Origin: an uncultured Pseudomonadota bacterium
Lineage (GTDB): Bacteria; Myxococcota_A; UBA796; CAJQPC01
Length of the DNA stretch: 64,000 nucleotides
Reading direction: 5' to 3'
Assembly (NCBI GenBank): GCA_913060515.1
Contig: CAJXRZ010000015.1
Location: forward strand, 39,178 to 103,177
Translations under genes and position numbers: made by a program
Shown: positions 17,844 through 25,720 of the stretch, in pieces
Layout: every line of letters begins with the position of its first letter
How positions within the stretch are numbered: position 1 is the stretch's first letter
Notes under the pieces: generated by a model
Seen by the model: only the letters and a program-made list of their open reading frames with translations
Told to the model about the DNA's origin: nothing
Database searches by the model: none

Positions 17844-19373
17844 ATGAGCACTCTTCTTCTTCTTCTCTCCGCGTGCAACGTCAACAACCCTGGCCTGGAC
17901 GCCCTCTGGAACCCCGAGCCCGTCGCTGCCAATGACGGCTTGTACTTCACCCTCCCCCACGCAGGCGCCTTGGTACGCGTGCAGCAAGACGGCAGCTATG
18001 TCGAGGTCGACCTGAACGGCGCCCTGGCCAAGACCGTGGAGCTGGCCCCCGACGGCGAGACCCTGGTGGTCTTTGCCCAGACCACCTCCTGCGAGGACGG
18101 CGACGAGCGCGACGTCACCCAGGAGGACTGCCTGGACAGCGGCGGCGAATTGGTCAATCACCAAGAGCTGCAAGTGGTGCGCGACGGCGTCTCTCAGGGC
18201 TCGCCCATCGAGATACCCCGACACTTCAATCGCTTGACCTTCACCTCCGATGGCAGCCAAGCCGTGGCCTGGTTGGAGTTTACCAACGAGACCGTGCTGG
18301 ACATCTCCGCGGTGGACAACCTGACCGAGGTGGTCTTTGTGGACCTGGCCTCGGTCATCGCAACGCCCGTGGCCATCGGCGACGTGGCCGACCGCATCCT
18401 CTTTGACCAAGACGACACCAAGGCGCTGATTCTCTCGCGCTCCCAGGTCGCCGTGGTCGAGCTGACCAGCGGCGACTATGAGCGAGAAGTCACCTTCCCA
18501 CTGGCTTTGGACGTAGACGACCAAGTGCTGCCCACCGACTTGGTGCTTACCGCAGATGGCCGCTACGCCCTGCTGACCATCCAAGGCAGCGGCGACTTGT
18601 ACGTGCTGGACTTGGTGGCCGAGTCCATCAACATCGTCAGCTTGGACGCCGTGCCCACCGACCTGGTCGTTGAGCCCACGATGGACACCAGCGTGCTGGT
18701 CTACGGCAGCCAAGCCCGCCTGGATCTGCTGGACCACAAGTTCTTTGAGCTCACCCCCATCGAGCTGGAGGAGCCTGTCACGACCATCCACATGCTGGAC
18801 GGCCAAGCATTCGTGCTCAATACGGTCAACGCCGGAGCCAAGGACGCCTACCGCGTGGACCTGGAGACCGGCGAGCTGACCGAGTACCGTCTGGAGAACC
18901 CGGCCTTCGACAGCCAGATTCACCCGGACGGCAACTACGCGGTGGCCTTCACCAACCCAGAGGGTGGATTTGGCAGCGGCGTCGAGGCGCTCTTCGACCA
19001 GAACTACGGCGTGGAGCTGCTGGACATGGCCTCGGACGACTCCGTTCCCCTGGTCGCCGCCGGTGAGCCCATCGGCCTGGCCTTCCGAGGCAGTGGAATT
19101 GAGAGCCAGGCCCTGGTCCTGGTGCGTGGCTACGACGACTTGATGCAGGTGGATCTGGCCCGGGCCACCTCGACCCCCTTGGCGCTGGAGGACACCCCCT
19201 TGGGCATCGGCGCCTTGGGCGACACCTTCTACATCACCCTCGAGAGCCCCCTGGGCATGGTCAGCTTCTTGAGTCCGGACGGAAAGGTGACCACCGCCAC
19301 CAACTTTGCCGAGATCGGCCTGCTCCCCGCAGAGCCACTGCTCATCGACCGCAGCGCCAGCGAGGACAACTGA
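17844..19373 (+). CDS. Second beta-propeller lipoprotein
   Basis: A 509-residue lipoprotein with a very short type-II signal (MSTLLLLLSAC), followed by propeller-like repeats (ELAPDGETLVVF, FTSDGSQAVAW, LTADGRYALLTI, IHPDGNYAVAF). It starts one base after the stop of the related gene upstream, so the pair probably arose by duplication and diverged. A Cys pair in CEDGDERDVTQEDC may form a disulfide. It is likely anchored in the outer membrane beside its partner; no catalytic motif seen. Confidence 0.75.
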   Translation: MSTLLLLLSACNVNNPGLDALWNPEPVAANDGLYFTLPHAGALVRVQQDGSYVEVDLNGALAKTVELAPDGETLVVFAQTTSCEDGDERDVTQEDCLDSGGELVNHQELQVVRDGVSQGSPIEIPRHFNRLTFTSDGSQAVAWLEFTNETVLDISAVDNLTEVVFVDLASVIATPVAIGDVADRILFDQDDTKALILSRSQVAVVELTSGDYEREVTFPLALDVDDQVLPTDLVLTADGRYALLTIQGSGDLYVLDLVAESINIVSLDAVPTDLVVEPTMDTSVLVYGSQARLDLLDHKFFELTPIELEEPVTTIHMLDGQAFVLNTVNAGAKDAYRVDLETGELTEYRLENPAFDSQIHPDGNYAVAFTNPEGGFGSGVEALFDQNYGVELLDMASDDSVPLVAAGEPIGLAFRGSGIESQALVLVRGYDDLMQVDLARATSTPLALEDTPLGIGALGDTFYITLESPLGMVSFLSPDGKVTTATNFAEIGLLPAEPLLIDRSASEDN

Positions 19374-19374
19374 T

Positions 19375-19983
19375 ATGACCCTTCTTCTCGCAGCACTGCT
19401 GAGCAGCCCCGCCCAAGCCCAGGACGCCTGGAGCAAGGGCATGAGCCTTCACGTGACCGGCGGCGGGCTTCCCATCGTCGACCAGGGTCTGGGTGAGCTC
19501 TACGACTACAACCAGTGGCCCAAAGATCCCGGGCTGCGCTTTGGCTACAGCTTCTCCCAGCGCACCGAGCTGCTCGTCACGGCCACCGGAAGCACCCGCT
19601 CCCGCAGCCTCTCGGCCGACGGGGACAGCTTCTTCGGCACCCGCCTGAACACCTTCACCTACGGGGCCGGCGCCCGCATCGTGGGGGACTCGACCTTCCA
19701 CCCCTACGCCGCCGCCCAGCTCCGCCTCTTCCAGGCGGGTCTGCGCCTGGATGGAGATGAGGACGAAGAGGAGAACCTGGACTACTCGGTCTCTCGGGTC
19801 TTCACGCCGGGTGCGACTGGCGCCCTGGGGCTTGAGCTGCGCCCGCAGCCCAACTGGTCTGTGCAGCCCAGCTTCTTCGTGGAAGCGAACTACACCTGGA
19901 GCTTGGTGGCTCAGGTTGGCGAGCTCGGTCCCGCGCAGTTCAAGGGACTGACGGCCCAAGCTGGAATTGGCGTGCGCTTCTGA
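19375..19983 (+). CDS. Outer-membrane beta-barrel-like protein
   Basis: A 202-residue protein with a signal peptide (MTLLLAALLSSPAQA, cleavage before QD) and amphipathic strands alternating with short polar turns, ending in GIGVRF with the C-terminal Phe that marks outer-membrane barrels. An acidic loop (DGDEDEEENLD) could bind cations. The ATG lies one base after the stop of the propeller gene. It closes the sigma-54-driven operon and may be the membrane partner of the two lipoproteins. Confidence 0.75.
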   Translation: MTLLLAALLSSPAQAQDAWSKGMSLHVTGGGLPIVDQGLGELYDYNQWPKDPGLRFGYSFSQRTELLVTATGSTRSRSLSADGDSFFGTRLNTFTYGAGARIVGDSTFHPYAAAQLRLFQAGLRLDGDEDEEENLDYSVSRVFTPGATGALGLELRPQPNWSVQPSFFVEANYTWSLVAQVGELGPAQFKGLTAQAGIGVRF

Positions 19984-20103
19984 GCTGGATCGCGGAAAGC
20001 TGACATCGCTCAAACACCGCCTTGTCAGCAGCTCATGGGCCCGCTACCCAATGGGTGATTCTCAGGCGAGAGATGCCTGGACCCAACCCACCGGGAGTAC
20101 CCC

Positions 20104-20511
20104 ATGAGCTACAGCATCGACGACATCGAGGGCGTTGGCCCTGCACGCAAGGCCAAGTTCAACGAGGCAGGCGTCAAGACCACCGCTGACCTGCTGGAGA
20201 AGGGCGCCACCCCCGCCGGCCGCAAGGCACTGGCCGAGGCCACCGGCATCGACGGCAAGACCCTGTTGACCCTGACCAACCAGGCCGACCTGATGCGCAT
20301 CAAGGGCGTGGCGGGCCAGTGGGCCGAGCTGCTCCAGGCCAGCGGTGTCGACACCGTCAAGGAGCTGCGCAACCGCAACGCGGCCAACCTCGCCAAGAAG
20401 ATGGAGGAGGTCAACGCAGAGAAGAACCTCACCAACGGCGAGATCTCCGAGAAGCGCGTGACGGCCTGGGTTGAAGAGGCCAAGGGCATGGATCCCATCC
20501 TGAGCTACTAA
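20104..20511 (+). CDS. DUF4332 protein with helix-hairpin-helix repeats
   Basis: A 135-residue cytoplasmic protein. It opens with the helix-hairpin-helix signature SIDDIEGVGPARKAKFNEAGV and repeats the theme in MRIKGVAGQWAELLQASGV, as in DUF4332. Such proteins are thought to bind DNA or act as scaffolds, but no function is established. It is an independent unit: a 120-base gap before it and a strong terminator after it. Confidence 0.88.
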   Translation: MSYSIDDIEGVGPARKAKFNEAGVKTTADLLEKGATPAGRKALAEATGIDGKTLLTLTNQADLMRIKGVAGQWAELLQASGVDTVKELRNRNAANLAKKMEEVNAEKNLTNGEISEKRVTAWVEEAKGMDPILSY

Positions 20512-20529
20512 GATCTTTCTGGATCTGAG

Positions 20530-20565
20530 AAGGCCGGGTTCCCTTGGGGATCCGGCCTTTTCTCT
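20530..20565 (+). terminator. Intrinsic terminator after the DUF4332 gene
   Basis: AAGGCCGG (20530-20537) and CCGGCCTT (20552-20559) form a perfect 8-bp stem followed by TTTCT. Its position 18 bases after the stop fits the DUF4332 gene; it also faces the end of the convergent sulfatase gene at 20578. Confidence 0.88.
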
Positions 20566-20577
20566 GTCCTTGGCAGC

Positions 20578-22098
20578 CTACTCTTTGGCAGGCATCCGAT
20601 AGGGCTCTATCAGAAAGTCTGGGTAGCGCGCCTCCTCCCGCTCCAGGGCTTCCCGCAGGCGTGCCAGGGTGTCCTCGTAGGCGGGATCCTCGGACAGATT
20701 GACCTCTTCGTCGGGGTCCAGCTCCAAGTTGTAGAGCTGCACATCCGGGCCGCCGTTGGGGAAGGCGAATCCGTTGTGGAAGCAGGCCTTGTAGACCCCC
20801 TTCTGGATCATGCGTCCCTGGGGCTCCCCTTCGGGGTTGAAGCTCAGGTAGCTCAGGGCTTGCTGGGGCCCCAGCTCGGGAGCCTGTGCGCGCAAGGCAT
20901 CGCCCGCCGGCTGACCCACGGTGCCCTTGGGGACAGGCACATCACAGAGCGAGAGCAGCGTGGGCAGCAGATCCATCGAAGAGAGCGGCCCGGCATAGTC
21001 CACCCCAGCCGGCACCAGCTCCGGGCAGGTAAAGATGGCCGAGATGCGACTGGCCGCTGCGAAGAAGTCCGTCTTGAGGAACAGGCCCTTGTCCCCGGCC
21101 ATGACCCCGTGGTCCGACTGAAAGAGGATCAAGGTCTTCTCGAGCAATCCTTGCTGCTCCAGGAAGTCCAGCATCTGCCCGAGCAGCGCGTCCATGTACA
21201 AGAGGTAGCCGAACTGCCTGGCCCGAATGAGGCCACGGTGCCGTGGTTCCAGATCGGCCCACCCACGCTGGCCTATTAAGCGCCTGGCCATGGCCGAGTC
21301 CAGGTAGCCTTCGCGGTCCCAAGGCTCCTCGGCCAAGGTCTCGGGTTCCAGGGCGTACCAGAAGGCTTCCGGCATGCTGTAGGGGTGGTGCGGCCCCAGC
21401 TGAGAGAGGTTGACCAGCCAGGGTTGCCCCTGATCCTCCAAGCGCGCGATGGCGGCCATGGCTTCTTGCTGGAGCACGTGGTCTGGGTCTTGAGACTGGG
21501 GCCGAATCTGCCCCCCAAAGGGCACGCCGGTCAGGGCCTCGATCTCGTCGAAGACGACCTGGTCATCAGGGTCTTTCCAGGTCTCTTCTCCCTCCACTTG
21601 GTAGCCCTTGGCCAGCTCCCGAAAGTCGGGGTGCTTGCGGTGCAGCCAGCGCTGATAGCCCCAGAGAAGGGCCCCGTCCTCGTCGTTGTTGCTGTGCTGT
21701 TTGCCGTAGAGCTCGCAGGCAAAGCCGGCGTCCGAGAAGGCCTGGATCAGGCTGGGAACGGCCTCGTTGAGCTGGTAGTTGTTCCCGATCTGCGCGTTGG
21801 TCAGGCTGGGCAGCCCGCTGAGCCAGGCCCCCCGGGCCGGGGCACATAGGGGATAGCTGGCCCAAGCACGCGTGCAGCGTGTCCCCAAGGCCCGAAGGCG
21901 ATCGACGTTGGGCAGCGCCAGGCTGCCATCTCGCATGGCGGGGGTGTAGACCCCGTCCCAGCCGATGACCAAGACCCGCGTAGGCGGCGGGCCCAGGCGC
22001 TCGGGCACACCCAGAGCGCCGGTGTCGCTGCCCGCAGCCCGGCATCCACCCAGCACCGCGGTGGCAAGGCTCGCTCCAAGAAGCTCTCGTCGCTTCAT
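20578..22098 (-). CDS. Sulfatase (Cys-type, type I) lipoprotein
   Basis: A 506-residue arylsulfatase-family protein. The active-site motif CAPARGAWLSG fits CxPxR-x4-(S/T)G, so the Cys would need conversion to formylglycine; metal ligands appear as DG near residue 46 and in a later SDHGVMAGDKG, typical of the family. The N-terminus MKRRELLGASLATAVLGGC has an RR pair and a lipobox-like GGC, so it may be exported by Tat and lipidated. The ATG overlaps the stop of the WD40 gene (ATGA). It lies in an operon with lgt, whose product would lipidate it. Substrate unknown. Confidence 0.9.
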   Translation of the reverse strand: MKRRELLGASLATAVLGGCRAAGSDTGALGVPERLGPPPTRVLVIGWDGVYTPAMRDGSLALPNVDRLRALGTRCTRAWASYPLCAPARGAWLSGLPSLTNAQIGNNYQLNEAVPSLIQAFSDAGFACELYGKQHSNNDEDGALLWGYQRWLHRKHPDFRELAKGYQVEGEETWKDPDDQVVFDEIEALTGVPFGGQIRPQSQDPDHVLQQEAMAAIARLEDQGQPWLVNLSQLGPHHPYSMPEAFWYALEPETLAEEPWDREGYLDSAMARRLIGQRGWADLEPRHRGLIRARQFGYLLYMDALLGQMLDFLEQQGLLEKTLILFQSDHGVMAGDKGLFLKTDFFAAASRISAIFTCPELVPAGVDYAGPLSSMDLLPTLLSLCDVPVPKGTVGQPAGDALRAQAPELGPQQALSYLSFNPEGEPQGRMIQKGVYKACFHNGFAFPNGGPDVQLYNLELDPDEEVNLSEDPAYEDTLARLREALEREEARYPDFLIEPYRMPAKE

Positions 22099-23066
22099 GT
22101 CAGGGGGTCTCGGCCAGGACGCCAGAGTCGCATCCGGGCATCGTTGTCCCAGCGGATCGCCCGAAAACCGGGAGAAGCCCGCCAGTCTTCCGGCCCCCAC
22201 GAGAGCCACTCATGGCCCATTGTCGCCGCCATCAGCCGCTCGCAGCGCTTGCTGGCCACGTCCCAGACACGCATGGACCACCGGCTGTGTGAGAGCACGC
22301 GTCCATCCGAGATCCACGCCACCCCCATCACCTGCTCCTCGTGCCCCTTCAAGGTAGCCAAGGCCTTGCCGGACCCGCAATCCCAGACCTTGACCGACTT
22401 GTTGTCCGAGCCGGAGAGCAGGCGCTCGCCATCGTCGGAGAAAGCCAAGGCCCGCACGTTGCCACAGCGGGAGATCTCGCTGCGCAGGATGCCCTGGGCA
22501 TCGAGGATGCGGATGCGCTTGGTGTTCAGACTCAAGGCCAGCCACTTCTCGCAGGGAGAGCGCACCCAGTGAACGATGCGGGCATCGGCCAGCGTGATGG
22601 GTGGCTCTGGCCGCTCGATCTCCACTGCCGGGCCCACCTCGATGAGCGCCATGCGCTCCAGATCCCAGGTGTAGCTGGCGTAGAAGCCTCGCACCGTCGC
22701 CCGAGTACCCTGGAGCTCCAAGCCGATTGGGAAGACAGCGCCCACCCGCTTGGCCCGGTGCTGGTGGTAGTCGACCCGATCCACAGCCTCGTCCAGCTGG
22801 GCGTCGATGAGTGGGATCCCCAGGGCGCGGGCCAGGGGCAAGGCGAGCGCCATGTACTGCGGTGCTTTGGCCTTGGACCAGAAGGCGTAGGGGATGTGGA
22901 AGGAGATCTGATGGGCCAGCTCGGGGCCCTCCTGGTCGATCTCCATGTGCAGCCCCTCCGCGGAGAAGCGCAGGCTGGACCCTTGCCCGCTCACACCCTC
23001 GACCCCCTCCAGCAAAGCCTCCAAATCCACCGCAGCGCCAGGCTGCAGGCTCAGATCGTAGCTCAC
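22095..23066 (-). CDS. WD40-repeat protein
   Basis: A 323-residue soluble protein. The N-terminal half is an undefined domain; from about residue 165 there are WD40-like repeats with clear VKVWD and MRVWD ends and a DDGERLLSGSDNKSVKVWD unit, giving about four blades. There is no signal peptide. Start and stop both overlap neighbours by ATGA (lgt upstream, sulfatase downstream), so the three are co-translated. It may be a scaffold for the sulfatase or lipoprotein modification, but this is only context. Confidence 0.78.
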   Translation of the reverse strand: MSYDLSLQPGAAVDLEALLEGVEGVSGQGSSLRFSAEGLHMEIDQEGPELAHQISFHIPYAFWSKAKAPQYMALALPLARALGIPLIDAQLDEAVDRVDYHQHRAKRVGAVFPIGLELQGTRATVRGFYASYTWDLERMALIEVGPAVEIERPEPPITLADARIVHWVRSPCEKWLALSLNTKRIRILDAQGILRSEISRCGNVRALAFSDDGERLLSGSDNKSVKVWDCGSGKALATLKGHEEQVMGVAWISDGRVLSHSRWSMRVWDVASKRCERLMAATMGHEWLSWGPEDWRASPGFRAIRWDNDARMRLWRPGRDPLT

Positions 23067-23920
23067 GCCTTGGCCTGTTCCGGGGTCATGGCCACGGGCT
23101 CAACCACGGGCGCGTTGCGTCGCAGGTAGAGCACGACGGCGCCGATGGCGAAGATGCCGATGGCCCAGAACTGGGCGGCGGTCAGGCCGAAGTGGCGGAT
23201 GTCGATGGCACGGAGGAAGTCGCTGGAGAAGCGAAAGGGGCCGTAGAGCAGAGCAATCATGCCCACGTAGAAGCCTGCAGGGCGCCGCTTCTGGTCCAAG
23301 ATCTTGAAGGTGATGGACCCGCCGATGGCCCAAAGCATCTCGTAGAAACCCAGGTCGTGACAGGCGAAAGAGCTGACGCCCCAGTAGAGCTCAGCGGGGT
23401 CACAGATGCCATCCACCGCAAGGGGGAACTGAGACTGAATGCCCGGGTGGTCGTGCACTGAGAAGCAGCCCATTCGGCCAAAGATCCACCCCCACATCAA
23501 GCCGTAGACCACCGTGTCGGCGTAGGGCCAGAAGGAGACCTTCTCCACGTATTTGATGCGCCAGACCACCACGCCGATGCAGGCGGTCAAACCGCCGATG
23601 GAGCTCAGACCACCAAAGGGCGAGAAGACCTCTGCAGGCACCGATGCGATGCGGGTGGCGAAGTCCTCGTAGAAGAGCTCGTGGCTGATGCGACCGCCCA
23701 GCCAAGCCCCGCCAATGAGCCAGCCAATCAGGTTGCGCGGCACGTCGGGGTTCAGCCCATCACGGCCGGCCTTCTTCGCTGCGATCTCGGTGCCCAAGTA
23801 AAAGCCGATGGCACAGAGCACCCCAAAGGAGTGCAGCTCGATCGGCGTGTCTCCCCAGTTGAAGAGGTGCACCGTGAAGGGGAATTCATCGGGACTCCAA
23901 AAGGGGATGGTGGCGAGCAT
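23063..23920 (-). CDS. lgt: Prolipoprotein diacylglyceryl transferase-like membrane protein
   Basis: A 285-residue polytopic protein matching Lgt: the HSFGVLCAIGFYLG helix, a GGLSSIGGLTACIG motif, GRMGCFSVHDHPG in place of the usual GR-GNF-N-E-G signature, and a final transmembrane helix. Lgt attaches diacylglycerol from phosphatidylglycerol to the lipobox Cys of prelipoproteins. The Asn/Glu of the standard signature differ (C and H/D here), so this may be a divergent paralogue rather than the housekeeping copy. GTTAGGAGA precedes the ATG at 23920. It heads the operon lgt-WD40-sulfatase. Confidence 0.85.
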   Translation of the reverse strand: MLATIPFWSPDEFPFTVHLFNWGDTPIELHSFGVLCAIGFYLGTEIAAKKAGRDGLNPDVPRNLIGWLIGGAWLGGRISHELFYEDFATRIASVPAEVFSPFGGLSSIGGLTACIGVVVWRIKYVEKVSFWPYADTVVYGLMWGWIFGRMGCFSVHDHPGIQSQFPLAVDGICDPAELYWGVSSFACHDLGFYEMLWAIGGSITFKILDQKRRPAGFYVGMIALLYGPFRFSSDFLRAIDIRHFGLTAAQFWAIGIFAIGAVVLYLRRNAPVVEPVAMTPEQAKA

Positions 23921-24009
23921 GGGGTCTCCTAACCTGCAAGACTGAGCACGGGCTCTGGCTCCCAAGTTTCCATTGCGCCCCTCTGATGTGTCTCACAAGC
24001 GAGGTCCCC

Positions 24010-25263
24010 ATGCTGCTGCTCTTGCTCGCTTGCTCCAATGTTGGTGAACCCTGTCAGGGAGCGGTGGCCGGCCACGGTCACATCACCGAGAGCGGCTGCG
24101 CGGTGCTGCCCACTTGGGCGCACGGCGAGACGGACCCGGCGTGGGAGACGGAGGTTCAGGTCAGCCTGACCTCGCCGATGGACTGGAATGCCATCAACGC
24201 CGCTCTGGCCCAAGGTCCCGTGCGCGTGGTCTTTGCTCCCGAGCGCTACGATCAGCGCATCGACATCCAACGCACGGACCCCAGCGAGAACCGCCTGCTC
24301 CTGGACGGCGGCACAGCGGGGGCCCGAGCCAGCGTCCCGGGAATCCTCACGGCCTACGAGGGTGAGCCTCAGTCCTACATCACCCTGCGCGGCTTTGAGG
24401 TCACCGGCAGCCGGGACAAGGGGGTGTACTGGCGCGCGGGAGACGCTGTCATCCTGGAAGATCTGGTGGTGCACGACAACGGCGGAAGCCCGGCCATCAA
24501 CTTGGACTATTCCAATCGAAGCGGGCACCAGAGCAGCCGCTTTGTGGTGCGCAACAGCCACGTCTACAGCCAGCGGGGTGAGTGCATCTACCTGGGAGGC
24601 GCCGAGGGGGAAGACCAGGACAGCCACCTGCGGGTGGAGGTGGTCAACAACCTGGTGCACGACTGCACCAGCCGACTGGACACCCGCAACGACGGCATCA
24701 ACGTGAAGGACCGCATCGGCGAGGTCTGGGTGCACCGCAACGTGGTGGCGCGCACGGACTGGGGAATCGAGGTCGCCAGCCCCGGAGAGTACAGCCAGAA
24801 CCTGGTCTTTGATACAGAGCGCGAAGGCTTCCAGATCTCCGATGCATTCCAAGCATTCGCCGGGGAGATGCGCTTCATCAACAACGTCAGCCTGGGCGCC
24901 GGTCACGACGGCTTCCACGTGGACACGGTCTTTGAGACCGAGCACCTGCTCCTCTTCCAAGACAACAGCGCCTTCGCCTCGCGGGATGCCGGCTTGCTCT
25001 TTGGCGGCGAATCGCCTCACCAAGTGCAGCTCGAGGGCATGCTCACCGCCGGCAACGGGGTGGGAATCGATGGCTGGGGCACGCCGCAGTTCCAAGGAGA
25101 GGACTGCTACACGGCCGAGGAGACCTCGGTGGACCGGGCTGCTGAGGGGCTGGCGTGCGAGCCCGTCTCCGTGCAGGTGCCCAGCGAGCTGGCGGGGGCA
25201 GATGGGCTCTACTTTACGGAGGATGACCCTTGGATTTTGGGGGTTGGGGCTGCTTTGTACTGA
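24010..25263 (+). CDS. Secreted right-handed beta-helix lipoprotein
   Basis: A 417-residue protein whose very short signal MLLLLLAC carries a lipobox Cys at position 8. The bulk is a parallel beta-helix of the pectate-lyase/NosD type: recurring 22-24-residue coils with Asn/Asp turns and strands such as SYITLRGFEVTGS, VILEDLVVHDN, VVNNLVHDCTS and VWVHRNVVARTD. GAGG before the ATG favours 24010 over an upstream ATG at 23986. Such folds bind or cleave polysaccharides; the catalytic residues cannot be named. It stands alone, divergent from lgt. Confidence 0.8.
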   Translation: MLLLLLACSNVGEPCQGAVAGHGHITESGCAVLPTWAHGETDPAWETEVQVSLTSPMDWNAINAALAQGPVRVVFAPERYDQRIDIQRTDPSENRLLLDGGTAGARASVPGILTAYEGEPQSYITLRGFEVTGSRDKGVYWRAGDAVILEDLVVHDNGGSPAINLDYSNRSGHQSSRFVVRNSHVYSQRGECIYLGGAEGEDQDSHLRVEVVNNLVHDCTSRLDTRNDGINVKDRIGEVWVHRNVVARTDWGIEVASPGEYSQNLVFDTEREGFQISDAFQAFAGEMRFINNVSLGAGHDGFHVDTVFETEHLLLFQDNSAFASRDAGLLFGGESPHQVQLEGMLTAGNGVGIDGWGTPQFQGEDCYTAEETSVDRAAEGLACEPVSVQVPSELAGADGLYFTEDDPWILGVGAALY

Positions 25264-25455
25264 CGTGGTCCGAACTGTTGATCCTGCTGGCGCGAAGAAC
25301 CTGGGTCCGCTGGGAAGGCGCGAAACCGAAGGCGTGCGCCAGCCCGTCGAGCGTTGAGCAACGCAGCCAGCGGGTTCAGGGGCGAGTGCGAGTAGGCTCA
25401 ACAGGAGTGATCACGTCAGTAAGGTGAGAGCCTTGTCCCACGGAGCTTAAAGCAG

Positions 25456-25512
25456 CAGCGGCATTCTGCAGTTTAGACAATGTCTCTTGCGCGTTTCCCT
25501 TCGGGAGAACGC
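25456..25512. repeat. 57-bp direct repeat with internal hairpin, copy A
   Basis: Recurs at 25627-25683 with two mismatches in 57 bases. Its right part, GCGTTTCCC-TTCG-GGGAGAACGC, is an imperfect hairpin with a TTCG tetraloop. The pair looks like an intergenic REP/BIME-type element; similar copies elsewhere in the genome would be expected. Confidence 0.9.
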
Positions 25513-25524
25513 AAACATCAACGA

Positions 25525-25626
25525 CAGAGGCGGGCAGCAGGCTGGCAGCAGAGGCGGGCAGCAGAGGCGGGCAGCAGAGGCGGGCAGCAGAGGCGGGCAG
25601 CAGAGGCTGGCAACAGTGGCGAGCAA
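25525..25626. repeat. 13-bp tandem repeat array (eight units)
   Basis: The unit CAGAGGCGGGCAG is present in five exact copies, with one 11-base variant (CAGGCTGGCAG) as the second unit and two diverged units at the right end (CAGAGGCTGGCAA and CAGTGGCGAGCAA). It runs directly into repeat copy B, whose first bases (CAGCGGCATTCTG) look like a further diverged unit. Slippage would readily change its length. Confidence 0.9.
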
Positions 25627-25683
25627 CAGCGGCATTCTGCAGTTTAGACAATGTTCCTTGCGCGTTTCCCTTCGGGAGAACGC
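25627..25683. repeat. 57-bp direct repeat with internal hairpin, copy B
   Basis: Second copy of the element at 25456-25512, offset by 171 bases, with 55 of 57 bases identical and the same GCGTTTCCC-TTCG-GGGAGAACGC hairpin at its end. The two differences lie together in the middle (TGTCTC against TGTTCC). Confidence 0.9.
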
Positions 25684-25696
25684 GCTAGAGGTTTAC

Positions 25697-25720
25697 GCAC
25701 CTGCTTTGCAGGTGCTTCAT
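25697..25720. terminator. Hairpin between convergent genes, weak bidirectional terminator
   Basis: GCACCTGC-TTT-GCAGGTGC is a perfect 8-bp stem. On the plus strand it is followed by TTCATT, on the minus strand by GTAAACC, so the T tracts are poor. It sits immediately after the stop of the minus-strand gene (25720) and may terminate or protect that transcript. Confidence 0.5.

Larger units (their letters stand above)
25264..25719. other. 456-base non-coding interval with repeats and hairpins
   Basis: Two genes converge on this interval and no convincing coding sequence is inside; the open frames that cross it are made of the tandem repeats. It contains a short hairpin GCGTT-GAGC-AACGC (25351-25364), two 57-bp direct repeats each carrying a hairpin, an array of 13-bp tandem repeats between them, and a final hairpin before the minus-strand gene. 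The sequence before 25350 is plain and has no recognisable signal. Confidence 0.7.

Noticed and set aside
25376..25651. Cys/Pro/Leu-rich protein on the minus strand
   Set aside because: The reading frame is a translation of the 13-bp tandem repeats and hairpin elements; it has no ribosome-binding site and no natural composition.
25456..25683. CRISPR array
   Set aside because: There are only two copies of the 57-bp element, the interval is filled with 13-bp tandem repeats instead of unique spacers, and no cas genes are near.
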